Assembly (NCBI GenBank): GCA_030544235.1
Contig: CM060472.1
Coordinates: 23,709,724 to 23,773,723 of the forward strand
Source of the DNA: Lepturacanthus savala
Lineage: Eukaryota > Chordata > Actinopteri > Scombriformes > Trichiuridae
Direction of reading: 5' to 3'
DNA length: 64,000 bases
Position 1 is the stretch's first letter, and every line of letters starts with the position of its first letter. Below the pieces are notes generated by a model. The model was not told the DNA's origin. It did not search any database and was given only the letters and a program-made list of their open reading frames with translations. Made by a program: the position numbers and the translations under genes. Positions 1 through 11,796 of this stretch are shown in pieces.

Positions 1-860
1 GTTGCTGGCTTGGTTTAGACCAATATCCGGGGGCCAATACTGGTCTTTCACATATCAACCAGTGAACCCTTCATACGTGGCGGGGGGGGGTTCTGCCCCA
101 GATCTTTATTTTTAACGTCTTGACCGAAGAATTAATTAGACCCTTAAAATAATAGTTTGTCTTGCTGAGAGTTAAATGAGAAGATTAATTCTACTCGCAT
201 GTTTGTTTTCCATGTATGAGGCGAGAGCCAGGAGACGGTTACCTTAGCTTAGCATAATGACTGGAATTACAGGGAAACAGATGGCTCTGTCAAAAAGTAA
301 GCTCACTAATTAACACATTAAATCCCGATCTTTTAATTCGAACAAAAAAAATTAAGCGTAAAAGAGGCTGCAACTGTAAAATATGCAATATGGATTTACG
401 GGGGGTTGACCGTGTCGAGGAGCAGAGACCCCTATTGGTCCGCTGTCTGCAGCAAACATAATTTTTAGACTCACTTCCTGGTTCAGCTTTGAGCTACTGT
501 ACTTGCCATAGTGGTAGACTATAGTTTTCCAATGCAAATAGGGATTATAACCAACATTTTTATACATATCTCTGTATTTGTTTTGACAAAAGTTTAGTAA
601 AACTCTCCTGACTCAATGCGTACTGCATCCGAAATGGAAATCATCAACAAATAGATGTATTTTTTTTTTATTGTGATTTATTACTTATATTGTGATGTAT
701 ATTTTATATCGCACTGCAATGTTGTGGAAGAGCCCAACCGGGGACTGGAGTTGAGAATTAGCACTAGCTATAAACTCTATATGCATTGCATCAGTTGCAA
801 TCATGTAACTATGACTGACTGCATTGTCCTGTCAAATAAATAAAAATAAAGAACTAAATC
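1..860. other. Unique AT-rich non-coding stretch
   Basis: No gene, domain or repeat family is recognised here. The open frames are short, start at arbitrary methionines and contain no motif. There is a T-run around 658-670 and otherwise mixed AT-rich sequence. It may be intergenic or intronic. Confidence 0.6.
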
Positions 861-1133
861 ATTTGGGGTCGCTTAGAAATTTCCTTATTTTTGAAAGAAA
901 AAAAGTTTTCTAAATACAGATAACTTTAAACTAATCAGAAATACATTCTATACATTGCTAATGACTATTCTAGCTGCAAATGTCTGGTTTTTGGTGCAAT
1001 ATCTACATAGGTGTATAGAGGCCCATTTCCAGCAACTATCTCTCCAGTTTTCTAATGGTACAATGTGTTTGCTCATTGCGTCAGAAGGCTAATGTAATAA
1101 AACTTTTCTTTTCATTTTATAACTCATGGTGGT
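861..1133 (+). mobile_element. Non-autonomous Tc1-like short element, copy 1 (family M1)
   Basis: This about 270-bp stretch is shared with 11630-13196 and, reversed, with 42807-43165. Landmarks common to all three are tttggggtcgcttagaaatt near the start, then actaatcagaaatac, gcaatatctacata, gaggcccatttccagcaact, and finally aactcatggtg. Copy 3 keeps both inverted ends with a TA on each side, as in Tc1/mariner insertions. In this copy both termini are eroded. It contains no reading frame. It preserves the empty version of the site that carries a Tc1/mariner insertion in copy 2. Confidence 0.75.
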
Positions 1134-2069
1134 AGTAAAATCTGAATTAAGAGCTGGGAGGGTTGCTATCACAAGAATTTAATTGCTGGCTTTTCATGTT
1201 TTCTTTGCTCACGGTCAGATGCTGTTACTGATGTTTTTACGCTGAACAAATGATGAAGGAGCCACTGAAAACACTATCAGCAGTTAAAATCCCCAAAATA
1301 TCGGCCTTGAAAAACCCATAAAGGTCAAATCCGAGCAGAGCAGGCTCCTGTAAAAAATCAAACATGCTGGTTCGCCGTGCTGTGAGAGGAAAAGGGGAGC
1401 AGTGCGAGGGAGGAAGGAGGAGGGTTTGGAAGGTGTTATGTTGCAGCGTGGTGCCAGGGGAGCTGTGAGGCTTGGCAAAGAGGTGTGTGTGTGTGTGTTC
1501 ACATCCCCAGTTTCCTTACTGCTGCTGAAGAAAGGGGAGGGATAGAGCGCAAAGGGGAAGGAGAGTGAGATGAATGGAAAGACAGTAGGCGGGGTGGCTA
1601 AGGAGATATATACGTCAGGGACAAACTACCCATCTATCATTCTCCTGCGGTAATCAAAAGCTAAATGTGTGGCTGGGTTGCAGGGAAAAAAAAAAATCCC
1701 AGGCACCTTGGGTTCATCTTGTCATTACGTGCGCGCATCTCCGAAATGACATTCTCTCAAAACATTTTCATCCCAGGTGTAAATAAATCACACTGATCTG
1801 TCCTGCTGGGTTTGTACATGGCAGATGACCAGATACTGTATGGCTGCAGGATATGAGTTTGTAAGATGTAGTCGTATGGCCCCAGTGGTGCAGTAGGGGA
1901 TTTTACAAAGACATTCTGTTAAAACCACAAGCATGCTCACTGTGCAATGAGAGACAATAGATAATACCCATTGCAGCCCTGCCTTCGAGGATTTACACCT
2001 ATTTATCAATTTGCCAAATACGATAATGTATAGTCGATACTGGACATGTACTTGTACCACATACTAATT
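1134..2069. other. Unique non-coding stretch
   Basis: Nothing recognisable beyond a purine-rich, G-rich patch (about 1380-1580) and a short TG run at about 1482-1498. The open frames lack motifs and codon structure. Confidence 0.5.
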
Positions 2070-2260
2070 GCAGGGAATTGGTGGTTTATGGTGGGTTTCC
2101 AAGACGTTTGTCAGCAGAGACTGGGGTTCACATCCAAGTCCAGATTTATGCAACAAAAGCACTTTGGTGGGAGAAGGTTAGGAAAAGATTGTGGTTAAAT
2201 ATTAACTACACATGCTTGGTATTAAGTCAGCATGACAGGATGTGTGGACAACTATGGTTC
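2070..2260 (+). repeat. Possible old interspersed repeat fragment
   Basis: The run containing gcaacaaaagcactttggt and ggttaggaaaagattgtggt resembles a phrase that recurs in fish genomes in my recollection. No ends or target duplication are visible, so the family is not assigned. The 109-residue open frame crossing it has no known motif and is probably fortuitous. Confidence 0.3.
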
Positions 2261-3645
2261 AGTTCAAGGTTCTGGAGAGGGGGTTTGTCTTCGCTTAAAT
2301 GGTTTTTGGCTGGTAGCGGCGTACTGCTCATTCAAACTTATTTTGGTTTGTGCTTCTTTGGTTTAAGCTCCATCAGATCTGGCGCTATAAGTCATGGCTG
2401 GTCTTGATCACACTGCCATGAATCTTGCAGTTGAGCTGTCATGACCACAATCATTAGCGTTTTTTCTCGGAGACAATGTCTAACTCGTCTAACCAATGTC
2501 TAATGTGTCTAATGAGTTACTTCTGCAGGAATGCAATTCAAAGTATTTCCATTTTTGGGAAAGACCATGTACCAGCTGACGCCCTCCCCAGAATATAAGA
2601 TAATATACTGCAGAATGTTAAATATTTTGAATAAAATGGCTGCTTTGTTACGGCATAGTCATTTTTAGGCGATAATTGCTCCTATTCGACTGTTGTTAGC
2701 CTAAGTTTGTCTGTTTGATGCTGCCGGGCTAGAGATGAAAATAAAGAGAGTGGGTGAGAGTGGTGAAGACTGTATGAAAACAGTTAATTACCATTCACAT
2801 TAGAGTCATGTGACCCATTGTTAATGCACAAATATTGATTATGTGCTGCCTTTAACCAATGAGTGCATAAGGTAACCAAATAAAAAGCTAATTATGCATT
2901 AGTTGCCATGAGTGGATATTATATTGAAAGAGGAGGTATTGTAGGAAAACAAAGGAAGATATGCAGATATGTTCATTAAAAACATTTCCACATTATGTTG
3001 ATTAAAAAGAGTGCAGCGCTCTGCACAATTTGCATGCACGCTGCAAACAGGTCCAAATACATCAGGGTCATATTCATCAGTGACAAATCTTCTCTCAGCA
3101 TAACAGAAATACACTAAAGATGGTAGATTTGCTTGTGGAAACCTGGTGTTTATTTGAATCAGCCGTCACAGAACTTGAAACATGTGAAGTGTGATACTAC
3201 TGGGTTCGTGCTGTTGATTTGACGTGTGAAATTGTGTAGAACATGCGCTCTGCTTTTGAACAGATTATTGGCTTTGTCAGCTACAACAGGTGCAGGCAGA
3301 CGAGGTGATGAACACTCTGGGTTTTGTGATTCTGTGTTACTACACCTAAGATACGAATGTATTAATAGCTGTAATAAATATCAGTTGAAACAAGGAGAAT
3401 AGCAGAGACATAGGTGAGAAAGAGGGGCAACCCAGGTCAGGTTGGCTGAGGTGTTCTAAACATGAGGTGTTAAAATCATTTTGAACCTAAAATAAAGACA
3501 TATGCATAAACTGTTGGGCTTATAATTCGAGTATAAATGTCAGAAACACTTTACAGTCAACTATTTTCACCATATAAAAAACCAAACTTGGTTTTGAAAT
3601 CCATGAGCAGGTTGTGTTCAATTCAGTCTCTGTTACAGCGAGCGT
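2261..3645. other. Unique non-coding stretch
   Basis: No repeat family or exon is recognised. The interval includes a short degenerate tandem of gtctaa-type words (2476-2515) and an AT-rich homeobox-like stretch at about 2770-2910 with several attaat/ttaatg words. That could be regulatory, but composition alone does not prove it. Confidence 0.45.
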
Positions 3646-4040
3646 CTAATGTTGGCAAGCGGCGCAGATCCTTGGAGTAATACAAAAAAAAATGCCCATG
3701 TGGATCGCTACCTTCGCTCCGTCTTCCCGACCGCAGTCCCTGGTGCATCCAACCTCCTGCCATGTGCTGAGCCAGCTATTTTTCACCGGCTTGTCCAGTC
3801 GCGTAGCGTCCTCGTCTGTCATGCTGCCGCCCCGGCAGACCACGGCATAAAGGAGGACACTTGCTGCCACCGACTGATAAAACATATGCAGCGTTTTACT
3901 GCAGATGTCAAAGGACCTGAGCCTCCTGAGGGAAAAAAAAGCGCAGACTCTGCCCCCTTTGGGGCAGAGGGCATCTGTGTTCAAGGACCTGTCCAGCTTG
4001 TCATCCAGATGCTGGATTGTACCATCATTAGATCGATGGA
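3646..4040 (-). pseudogene. L2/CR1-type LINE reverse transcriptase, C-terminal fragment
   Basis: On the minus strand the translation contains LDDKLDRSLNTDALC, then SLRRLRSFDICSKTLHMFYQ, then ASVLLYAVVCRGGSM and DEDATRLDKPVK. These are the hallmark words of the region after the catalytic core of L2/CR1-clade non-LTR reverse transcriptases in fish (family consensus LRRLRSFdvCsKmLhmFYQSVvaSvlfYAVVCwGGS). The fragment holds only the last part of the protein, has no YADD core or endonuclease, and loses the frame after the LDKPVK region. It is a 5'-truncated, dead retrotransposon piece. The 112-residue open frame (3646-3984) covers most of it. Confidence 0.85.
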
Positions 4041-4094
4041 ATGTTGCTCTGGGCGGTCTTTAGTATTTGAACGTTCATGAACATTTCGACACTT

Positions 4095-4130
4095 GTTTGT
4101 GTGTGTGTGTGTGTGTCTGTGTGTGTGTGT
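4095..4130. repeat. (TG)n microsatellite
   Basis: An interrupted TG dinucleotide run directly visible in the sequence. It accounts for the His/Thr-rich antisense open frames here. Confidence 0.9.
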
Positions 4131-4847
4131 TGCCTAGGTTGGAGAGGGAGAAGTGGAAACGATAAAGGGTGAGGGGTGAGTTCAGGTGAGCCGAGGAGGG
4201 GAAGGCAGGGTGATGACACCGGAGTGAAACTGAAGGTGTTGGTGCAGAGGACCGGCGCTCTGTGCTTTGGGATTGCCACTGACGTGAAGTGCGATCTGTC
4301 ACTTTGACTCAATGTCAGCGGTCTTTGCCCCCGATAGATGCCTCACCTGCTGCTGGGATCTGGTCTGGCATGTGGTGAGAAGCGTCCTGACCACACCTAC
4401 TGTTACATTTATGACCAAAATGCTGGAATTACTCCGCCAGTTGCCAGTGGGAGTGCGAGCGCATTGGATTTCTCTGCCTCTTGGAGTAACATTACTCTCT
4501 GCAGCCCGGCTGCCCTTGTGCACATGAAAGGATGTTTGTCCAATTTAAATGCTAATTTCTCCATGGCTAGAGAGTGCGTATTTGGGTAACGTAGACTTGA
4601 CATTGTAGATTAATTTACAGTTGGTTTGATAATATATTCTTTGATAGAGAAGCTATGTATTGTATCGGTTTCATTTCAAAATAAATCAGAGGCCACTGAC
4701 TGCTGTGGAGCTCAGGAAGTCAGAAAGTCAAATTTTATATAACATACTGACAAACACCAACTATATTGAGTGACACTCTTCCTTGACCTTGAGTATTTAT
4801 ATCCGTGATAAAAAATATATTGTAAAAAATAACACTCACTTGCAAGC
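4131..4847. other. Unique non-coding stretch
   Basis: Several overlapping open frames of 64-94 codons occur on both strands (4299-4603), but none has a recognisable domain. Overlap in several frames is expected by chance in stop-poor, GC-richer DNA. Confidence 0.4.
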
Positions 4848-5160
4848 TTTCAAGACCTCCTTGGGTCCTGGGTCTGGGACCTTTCTGTGTGGAGTTTGCA
4901 TGTTCTCCCTGTGTCTGTGTGGGTTTTCACCGGGTACTCCGGCTTCCTCCCACAGTCCAAAAACATGTTGAGGTTAATTGGCGACTCTAAATTGCCCGTA
5001 GGTGTGAGTGTGTGAGTGAATGGTGTGTGTGCCCCACGATTGGCTGGCGACCATCTGGGGTGTATCCCTGCCTCTCGCCGTAACGCGCTGGGATAGGCTC
5101 CAGCAGACCATGTGAACCTAATGAGGAATAAGCAGGTATAGAAAATGACTGACTGACTGA
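4848..5160 (+). mobile_element. SINE, 5'-truncated copy
   Basis: Nearly identical to the body and tail of the full copies at 18766 and 42268: caagacctccttgggtcc, ggagtttgcatgttctccct, aattggcgactctaaattgc, gaccatctggggtgtatccc, and a tail gtatagaaaatgactgactg. The tRNA-like head with the A box is missing or replaced, which fits 5' truncation during reverse transcription. The TGAC-type tetranucleotide tail is present. Confidence 0.85.
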
Positions 5161-5357
5161 TTGTGTGCTAGATGGCACCATAAAAAGAAATTCCATCTAG
5201 GTCCCCAAATTGACCAGGGATGGCCCTGCATTAGGGTCCTGGGAAACTTTGAGAAGCTAAGAAGTAGCCATATATGTGTTTTATCTGAGGGTCACAGTTT
5301 TTACATTTAGCTCCACAGTCATAGTTCCTGGAAAGTAATTTCGGAGACTTTGTAGAC

Positions 5358-5561
5358 CAGGGGTTGGCAACCCTGGTACTGCAGAGCCACTGAGGGTGCA
5401 GGTTTGTGTTCCAACCAAGCAGAAACACACCTGATTCACCTAATCAACCATTAGAGACCTTGATATGGAGCTTCATTAGTAGGATCAGGTGTGTTCGTGC
5501 TCGGTTGGAACAAAAACCTGCTGCCACAGTTGCTCTCCAGGACCAGGGTTGTCAAACCCTG
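5358..5561. mobile_element. hAT-like MITE with 8-bp target duplication
   Basis: A 204-bp element bounded by ttgtagac at 5350-5357 and again at 5562-5569. The left end CAGGGGTTGGCAACCCTGG and the reverse complement of the right end CAGGGTTTGACAACCCTGG agree at 16 of 19 positions. Further inside, the arms remain complementary (gcaggtttgtgttccaacc against gcaggtttttgttccaacc). CAGGG ends and an 8-bp duplication are the signature of hAT-superfamily elements. It has no coding capacity and must have been moved by a transposase encoded elsewhere. Confidence 0.85.
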
Positions 5562-8254
5562 TTGTAGACTAACATTGGGCATTTTCAAACTCATCTTTCT
5601 CGCAACAGAAATGTAATTTTTATAACTGGACTAAATAGCCTAAACTTAATGGTTATTTAAATGCAAATTAAAGGTAAGCAGGCCAGCACAAAAAGTGTAT
5701 TTTCCTAGTTTAGTTGATGCATTTAGTTTCTGCGGGACCTACTAGTACCTAGTACCTGGACCTACAGTATATAGTCTAAAACGGAACCAACATATGCTAT
5801 AGTGAAATTCACCAAGCTCCAAAAATGGAATGATCTTTAAATAGCTGCTGCCCTTGCAGAATGCATGTGCAGTCCAGGTGCTGAGTGTAACTGTAATGAG
5901 CAGCTGCCTTAGAATAGGTGCTTTACACACGCTTATTGCAGCTGCAAATTCAATGCAAACCATAGCGCACAAACGTTAATCTGCAACACACTGGGTGCTC
6001 CTCCGTAACTGACCGAGCAACAACCTGTAACTTCAATTCCTACAGTAATTTAACACAAATCATTCATTAGTGTATGTGAATTAAGTCATTCAAGAGCATT
6101 CATGAGCTCAGAAAAAAATAAAGACTCCTGTCCCCTGCTGAGCATTAATGTGCCGCAGTCCTTCTGACAAAAGTTTCGTCTGATGCTGATTTGACTTTGG
6201 CGTACCGCTTCTTTCCTCCTAATGATGATGTTTTACAATTAGCCGCGGAAACTGTGCGAATGTTTTCCCTCGTCTTGGCAACTGCTCCGGTTGGCAGAGT
6301 GCACTATGTTTAGAGAGTGCATGTTCTTGGCCAAATCAACATTTATGATAGACTATCCCAGATGGGATGTTGCAGATGGTCGCATGATCTGGCCTCTTTT
6401 GGGACAGTTTCAGTCCTACCCAAACAGTGTGCAATAATCATTTGTAAAAAAAAAAAAAAAAAAAAATATTGGATTTATTAGATTTCTATGAACGACTTGG
6501 TCTTATATTGTTTTTATGTCCCTGTAATCAATCAATATAGAGAATATGACTGATTGTTTTTTTAAGATAATCAAAAATTGGTTCTTATTTACCTTTATTT
6601 CTTCTTTGCACCGTCTTCATGTCTTCAATAATTTTACACACATATGCACACACACACACACGCATGCACAGACAAAATCATTCATATCCATTCAGACATT
6701 TACTGCAGCTGTTATGTTTGTGGCGCACCCTAACTGCAGCGTTAATCATTTCTGCATGGTGGAGAAATCCGCCCATCCCTCTCACCCACCTCACAATTAA
6801 TCCACATCCTCCACGGTTGGAAGGGTTAACACCGCAAGACGACAAATTATTCCCAACCGTTAAGGAACCCGTGTAAGTGCCTCTATGGCTACACACAGAT
6901 TGATCGATTGCTTTGTTTATCAGTCATAAAACTATTAACAATCAATCTTTTTTTTCTACCCCCCCCCCCCTGTTCTTCCATCTCTCTCTGCCCGGAACAG
7001 TTTTGTATATGGATGATTATACATTCATTAATGCATGGGTAGTTGTGCGTTAGTCAAATGATCCATGTGCAACTGGGATGCAGTGAGCACAGATTACCGC
7101 ACAGATGCCCATTGAGGAATCTTTTAATTAACAGCATGGTTTACGTCTCTGAGAGGACCTTTTTTGTGTCGGGGAAAGCGACGGAGGCCCCCGAGTGAAG
7201 GATGGAGATGGAGAGACGGGCGGAGAAGGAGAAGGAGGGGGTTGACCCAATTCTCAAGGGAGCTGATTGAACATGACGGCAATAAAAATAAAAAATGTTG
7301 AGGCCTTATGCGCGAGCGGTGACAGGATCTGTTCGGCACAACGTCGGTGTGACCCCGCCGGGGGTCAAGACACCATCCCTTTAAACGGCATCTTTAGTTT
7401 GAAGCTGCCAGTTCTGCTCTGTGGATTTCCAAGTTTCAAACTGTTGCATAATGTGGCCCCCATGCTGGAATAAAAAAACAAAACAAAACAAAAAAAGAGT
7501 TGTTTTTCTCTCTTTGCATCTTTGAAGGACATGCACTTTGATTGTTTTTCCAGTATAGGTCTGGCTGCGTGCGATTCTGTGCCCGTCCTCCCGCCTGCTG
7601 CCGAACCTCCACTTGCATTGAATAATACATCCAGACATGCTGTCAGAGATCAGTTGACCCTGAAACTATTGGATTTCACATTAAAAGCCCCAGCGCCGCA
7701 GATGAGCACGGAGTTCTGCAGACAGTTTTGCTAATCTATGCTCAGACCTTGCCTGAGGGCATGCAGTGGTGAGGTAAACGTGGCTTGAGTTATGGTACAT
7801 ATGTCCATCCAATTACTGAACTTCAGTGTTTTGACCATGCAAATTAAAGATGAGGGCTTCTGAAAAACACACACACACTTGCAAGCTCTGGGGAAGCCTA
7901 CTACAGACAGGAAAACAGCAGCTTGTGGTTTAAACTTTTTATTTGCATTTAAAAAACATTTTTAAACCAGGAATTGTCCAAAGCGTGTATGCACCAGTGA
8001 GTAATCGCTTACACCGGGTGATTCCTCCTCCAACCCGGTTGGAAGCTCTCATAACCGTGTCCTTATTGGAGGCTGTGTTCCTTCGGATCGCATCAATTAT
8101 TGACACTAATGCTCAAGTCTTCGCTCCAGAGTGTCATAATCACTGGGTGCAGATCAGGAAATAAAAGATTTATCCGTGCAGTGTTGTACTGATGTAAAGC
8201 ATTCTTATTGAAGGTAGCAGGGCTCTGTTTAGGAAGAACGACTGAGCCAAATAC

Positions 8255-8276
8255 AGAGAGAGAGAGAGAGAGAGAC
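8255..8276. repeat. (AG)n microsatellite
   Basis: Direct GA dinucleotide run. It accounts for the Arg/Glu-rich open frames on the opposite strand. Confidence 0.9.
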
Positions 8277-8406
8277 GGAGAGAGAGTGTGAGAGAGAGAC
8301 AGAGCGTATTCCAGCAGGGATTAGATAACATGAGTTCATCAGGTTTACCGTTATGTTTCCTCCCCGAGGCGGATGTGCTGGCATTAGTGTCTGTGGAGGA
8401 CTCTGC

Positions 8407-8408
<2 letters not shown>

Positions 8409-8443
<35 letters not shown>
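8409..8443. repeat. (TC)n-(AC)n compound microsatellite
   Basis: A TC run passes directly into an AC run. Together with the GA tract about 140 bp upstream it can form a local inverted pairing (GA against TC). Confidence 0.85.
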
Positions 8444-8444
<1 letters not shown>

Positions 8445-9194
8445 ACTGTATAACCTCACTTAACCACCTGACCTCCCTCCCTCCCCATCACTTAGACAGC
8501 AAAGAAACAACAAATAACGCGTAATGCAATTCGAAAAATCCCCTCACACACACACACACTCCTTCTCTTCTTTTAACAGTGTAAATTGAGGTAAATGTAA
8601 TCTTGAAGCTCATGCGCTGCTCAGTGCCGCGGATGATCTATGACCGCTGTTGCACCGCCGTCATCGTGGCTTGTTGATGTTTGTTTCTTTGCCCCGCAGT
8701 CCTTAGCAGCTCCGCTCCGCACGCGCGCGAAGAATTGTGTCATGTCATCGGGAAAAAAAGACGAGAGGAAACCGATAGAGATGAAAAAATATAAATAGAT
8801 AAAAATAGACGCAGGCAAAGGAGAAACGAGTTCAGAGAGAATGGCAGAGAGTGAGCGTTAGCGGCGGCAGCTGGTGGGAAATGTTCTAGGTGGGGGCTGT
8901 GTCATGTTCAGTCAGTTACAGTAAGCATCCTAATACAATTTAACACAAACTACAGGGTACCGGCGCTGGGATAGTCAGTAATTATTTAATGCCGACATTA
9001 AAACGCTGCTGCATATTGCGCAAACACTAGCTTCCATTTGCAAACTGAAACTGAACTCAACTCAATAAACAATTGACTCAACTGATGAATGTCCATTTCA
9101 GGTTTGTCGGAAATCTTACACTGAATAAATGATGTATAATAAAGAAATAGAGCTCAAAATATTGAGTTTTGTAATCATTTAATTTTGTAATCGA

Positions 9195-9620
9195 TAGATA
9201 GGTAGATACTTTATTCATCTTCTAGTGGGAATTTGTGTCCAGTTGACTGTGTGTGTATGTGAATGGGGGGTGGGGGGGGGTTGACTGAGATGTTGTAAAG
9301 TCTGATGTCTGTGGAGACAAAAGAAGCCCTGAACCGTTCAGTTCCGCAGCGTGGCGAGATGAGCCGTTCACTCCGCTTCTCTGGGCCCTCCAGGGTGTTG
9401 TAAGGGGGACGGCTGCCATTATTCAGGATGGCCCTCACCTTCCTGCGCACACACCTCTCCACCACAGCCGGTCCCCAGTGAGTTCGGCCTCCTGCCAAGC
9501 ACTGAGCCCGCCCTTTTCACGAGTTTGTCCAGCCTCCCGGTGTTCTTATCCGCCGCGCTGCCTCTCCCAGCGCACCGGCGTCGGTGTTTCAGAGACCAGT
9601 CACCAGCAGTCCAGCTTGTT
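9195..9620 (-). pseudogene. LINE (L2/CR1 type) 3' end and C-terminal reverse transcriptase remnant
   Basis: Reading the minus strand, a frame gives NTGRLDKLVKRAGSVLGRRP and, after frame changes, LNNGSRPPYNTLEGPEKRSE, LISPRCGTERFRASFV and IRLYN. These match the order of the C-terminal motifs of L2-clade LINEs (LnkLvrkAGSVlG, nnasHPLh, RCktERyrrSF, irLYN). The 3' untranslated tail then ends in aaagtatctacctatctatc, a degenerate 4-bp repeat typical of LINE tails. Stops and frameshifts interrupt it, so it is inactive. It is the same broad family as the fragment at 3646 but retains the 3' terminus. Confidence 0.8.
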
Positions 9621-10590
9621 GCCCAGATGTACCCCCACCTGCACCGTCTCCTCGCCCCATCGTCTCACTGCTTTTTCAAGCAGAAATTCCAAACATTTTG
9701 TAGGATTCCGCTTCTCAAAATCGAAGCGCTGCTCTTTTCGTTCGTCTAATATGGCAGTCAAAGAAAATATCGTGGGTAGTTGACTGATGGTTAGTGGAAA
9801 CAAGCACTTTAAAGATATCACTTTAGGCTCTTAGACATTATAAGTTTTTTTTTTTTTTTCTGGAATTGTTTAACCCTCTAGGGAACATGGATGCACACGT
9901 GTCCTAATCTAACTATACACCAGTTTGTTGATAGTGTTGATAGGCCAAGTAAATCCAGAGTTATGATAATTTATTCATGCCATAATTTGTCTGAATATTT
10001 TCGTCGTATTCTGTAGACATTCACTGCATGTTCGGTGCAGGAAGACACGGAAAAAGGAGACGAGAAATAGGCGTAGGTATTAGAAAAAGTATTAGAAAGA
10101 AACACAAAAGCCCCCACACAGACGACAACAACTTTCCTATTGGCAGAAAAACGCATCACATCATTCAATCAAAAACCCTACTTCGAAACACAGTGTTTGG
10201 TTGCTAGGTAAAAAAGAAAAGTTGTGGGAGTTTTGTGGCGATAGAGACAGAGAGAGAGCAATGAAATATAAAGGTAAAATCAAAAGTAATCAAAAATGGC
10301 CAGTTATAGCCCAGGCTCCAGAGGGTTAATAATTTACAGACTAATAAAGAAAATAATCAGCAGATTAATAAATAATGGAAATTATCATTAGCTCTAATGT
10401 GCTCCGATCGAAAGTACAGTGTGCATCATTAGATTACAGATGCTTAGTGTTCTCTCGGTGAACATTCCGGTAACATTAATATTAAGAACTTCAAGAGCAT
10501 ATTGTGCCATACACTGCTGCATGATGTCTTAAACAAAGATCCACTATATACAAAGAAAAATGGGGTCACCACTCAATGACCCTATGTTTC
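9621..10590. other. Unique non-coding stretch
   Basis: Contains a T-run (9846-9860). The first about 100 bp may still belong to the upstream part of the neighbouring LINE fragment. No gene is recognised. Confidence 0.4.
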
Positions 10591-10617
10591 TGATCTTTTT
10601 GTCCCTCCAAGGAGAGC

Positions 10618-11100
10618 TTAGCCGGAGCATTGAGCTGATCCTGTGTCATGGTGTTCGTCAGGAAAGGTCTTGATCCTCTTTAAAACAGAGAAGCACCTCT
10701 CTGATTCCGCTGCTGTCGTGGGCGTGGTGATGAGAATCTGGAGAACACTGACAGTCTCAGAGAACATGCCCCGAAGGTTGTTCGCCATGAAAAAAAAACT
10801 GTAACAGAGTCAATGCACCACCGCAGGCCTTGAACCTGTCGTTCTCAGAGATCAGGGACACTTCTGTTTCAGGATTGGCCTTGTTCAGCATGGGGTGGGC
10901 CTCCGCTGTGGTTTCCAGCGATGGATCCAGGAAAGTCTCCTTGCAACAGAGTAGCACTGATGAGGTGGTTGGTGAAAGAGAACTGCTCGTTGGCATGATT
11001 CAAAACAGTATCGCATACAGTGGTGACATTTTTGTGGTGCATTTTTGTACAGGGGGAGGAATTATGGATGGAGGTCAGGGGGTTGATTTCCTGCATTCTG
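10618..11100 (-). pseudogene. hAT-superfamily transposase, C-terminal remnant
   Basis: On the minus strand three successive pieces line up with the C-terminal half of hAT transposases: NEQFSFTNHLISATLLQGD (about 10950-11010), NPETEVSLISENDRFKACGG (about 10830-10890), and in another frame starting at 10767, TTAAESERCFSVLKRIKT (about 10660-10715). The last is the hAT dimerisation (hATC) core, family pattern ttaesERcFStLKRIKtflRntM. Frames change between pieces and a stop falls at 10618. The BED finger and the N-terminal catalytic residues are absent. A domesticated gene such as a ZMYM-type protein is the alternative, but the frameshifts argue against it. Confidence 0.8.
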
Positions 11101-11629
11101 GTAAATTTTTACAGACGAATTCACCACCAAATACTTTTTCACTAATAAGTGCATAGAGCATAAACAAGACAAACAATGAATACACAATAAGAACAATGTG
11201 TATACCATTACCAGACCACTTTGATAGGGTTGGTAGGATTGCAGGGACAATTGCTATATAGTCTGCGCACACACAAGCACAAACACATGAAATGGAAATA
11301 ACAATGTAGCCTATAATCAACACTTATAACTTAGCTTTCTATAATGTTAGCTACAGTAGCTGTTCCTGCTTGCTAGTACTAGATTTAGGTAACTTAGCTA
11401 AGGTGCTCTTGTTGCTAACTCGATCTAGCAGGACCAGTTTACCTCATGTCACCGTTTTGACATGTGTGTCAAGACAAACAAATCCAGCACACACTTAGAA
11501 ACTCGCTACCACATAGAGTTTGGAGCTTAGATTGACTGAGTGCATATAGTGCATGCGTGCATCACACATCACTGCATATGACATAATCACATTGGGGCAA
11601 GCCCTCCCAGATTCCATAGAAATGAATGG
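11101..11629. other. Flank between hAT remnant and M1 copy 2
   Basis: No frame is recognised. The interval may be the decayed N-terminal half of the neighbouring hAT element. No terminal inverted repeats could be identified. Confidence 0.3.
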
Positions 11630-11796
11630 TATTGTTTGGAGTCACTTAGAAATTTCCTTATTTATGAAAGAAATGCACTGTTTTTTTCAATGAAGATAAT
11701 GTTAAACTAATCAGAAATACAGTATATACATTGCTATTGTGGTAAATGACTATACTAACTTCAAATGGCTAGTTTTTGGTGCAATATCTACATATA

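Larger units (their letters stand above)
5570..9190. other. Long unique stretch with simple repeats
   Basis: No exon or interspersed repeat is recognised. It contains an A-run (6446-6466), a CA-rich run (about 6633-6670), a C-run (6960-6970), a GA tract (8255-8276) and a TC then CA tract (8409-8443). The open frames here (for example 7381-7638 minus, 8170-8442 minus) are translations of these tracts or lack motifs. The 8640-8740 interval is somewhat CpG-rich but short. Confidence 0.5.

Noticed and set aside
10869..11096. Possible host exon related to ZMYM-type proteins
   Set aside because: The similarity continues into a hAT dimerisation motif in a different frame with stops, which fits a dead transposase better than a maintained gene.
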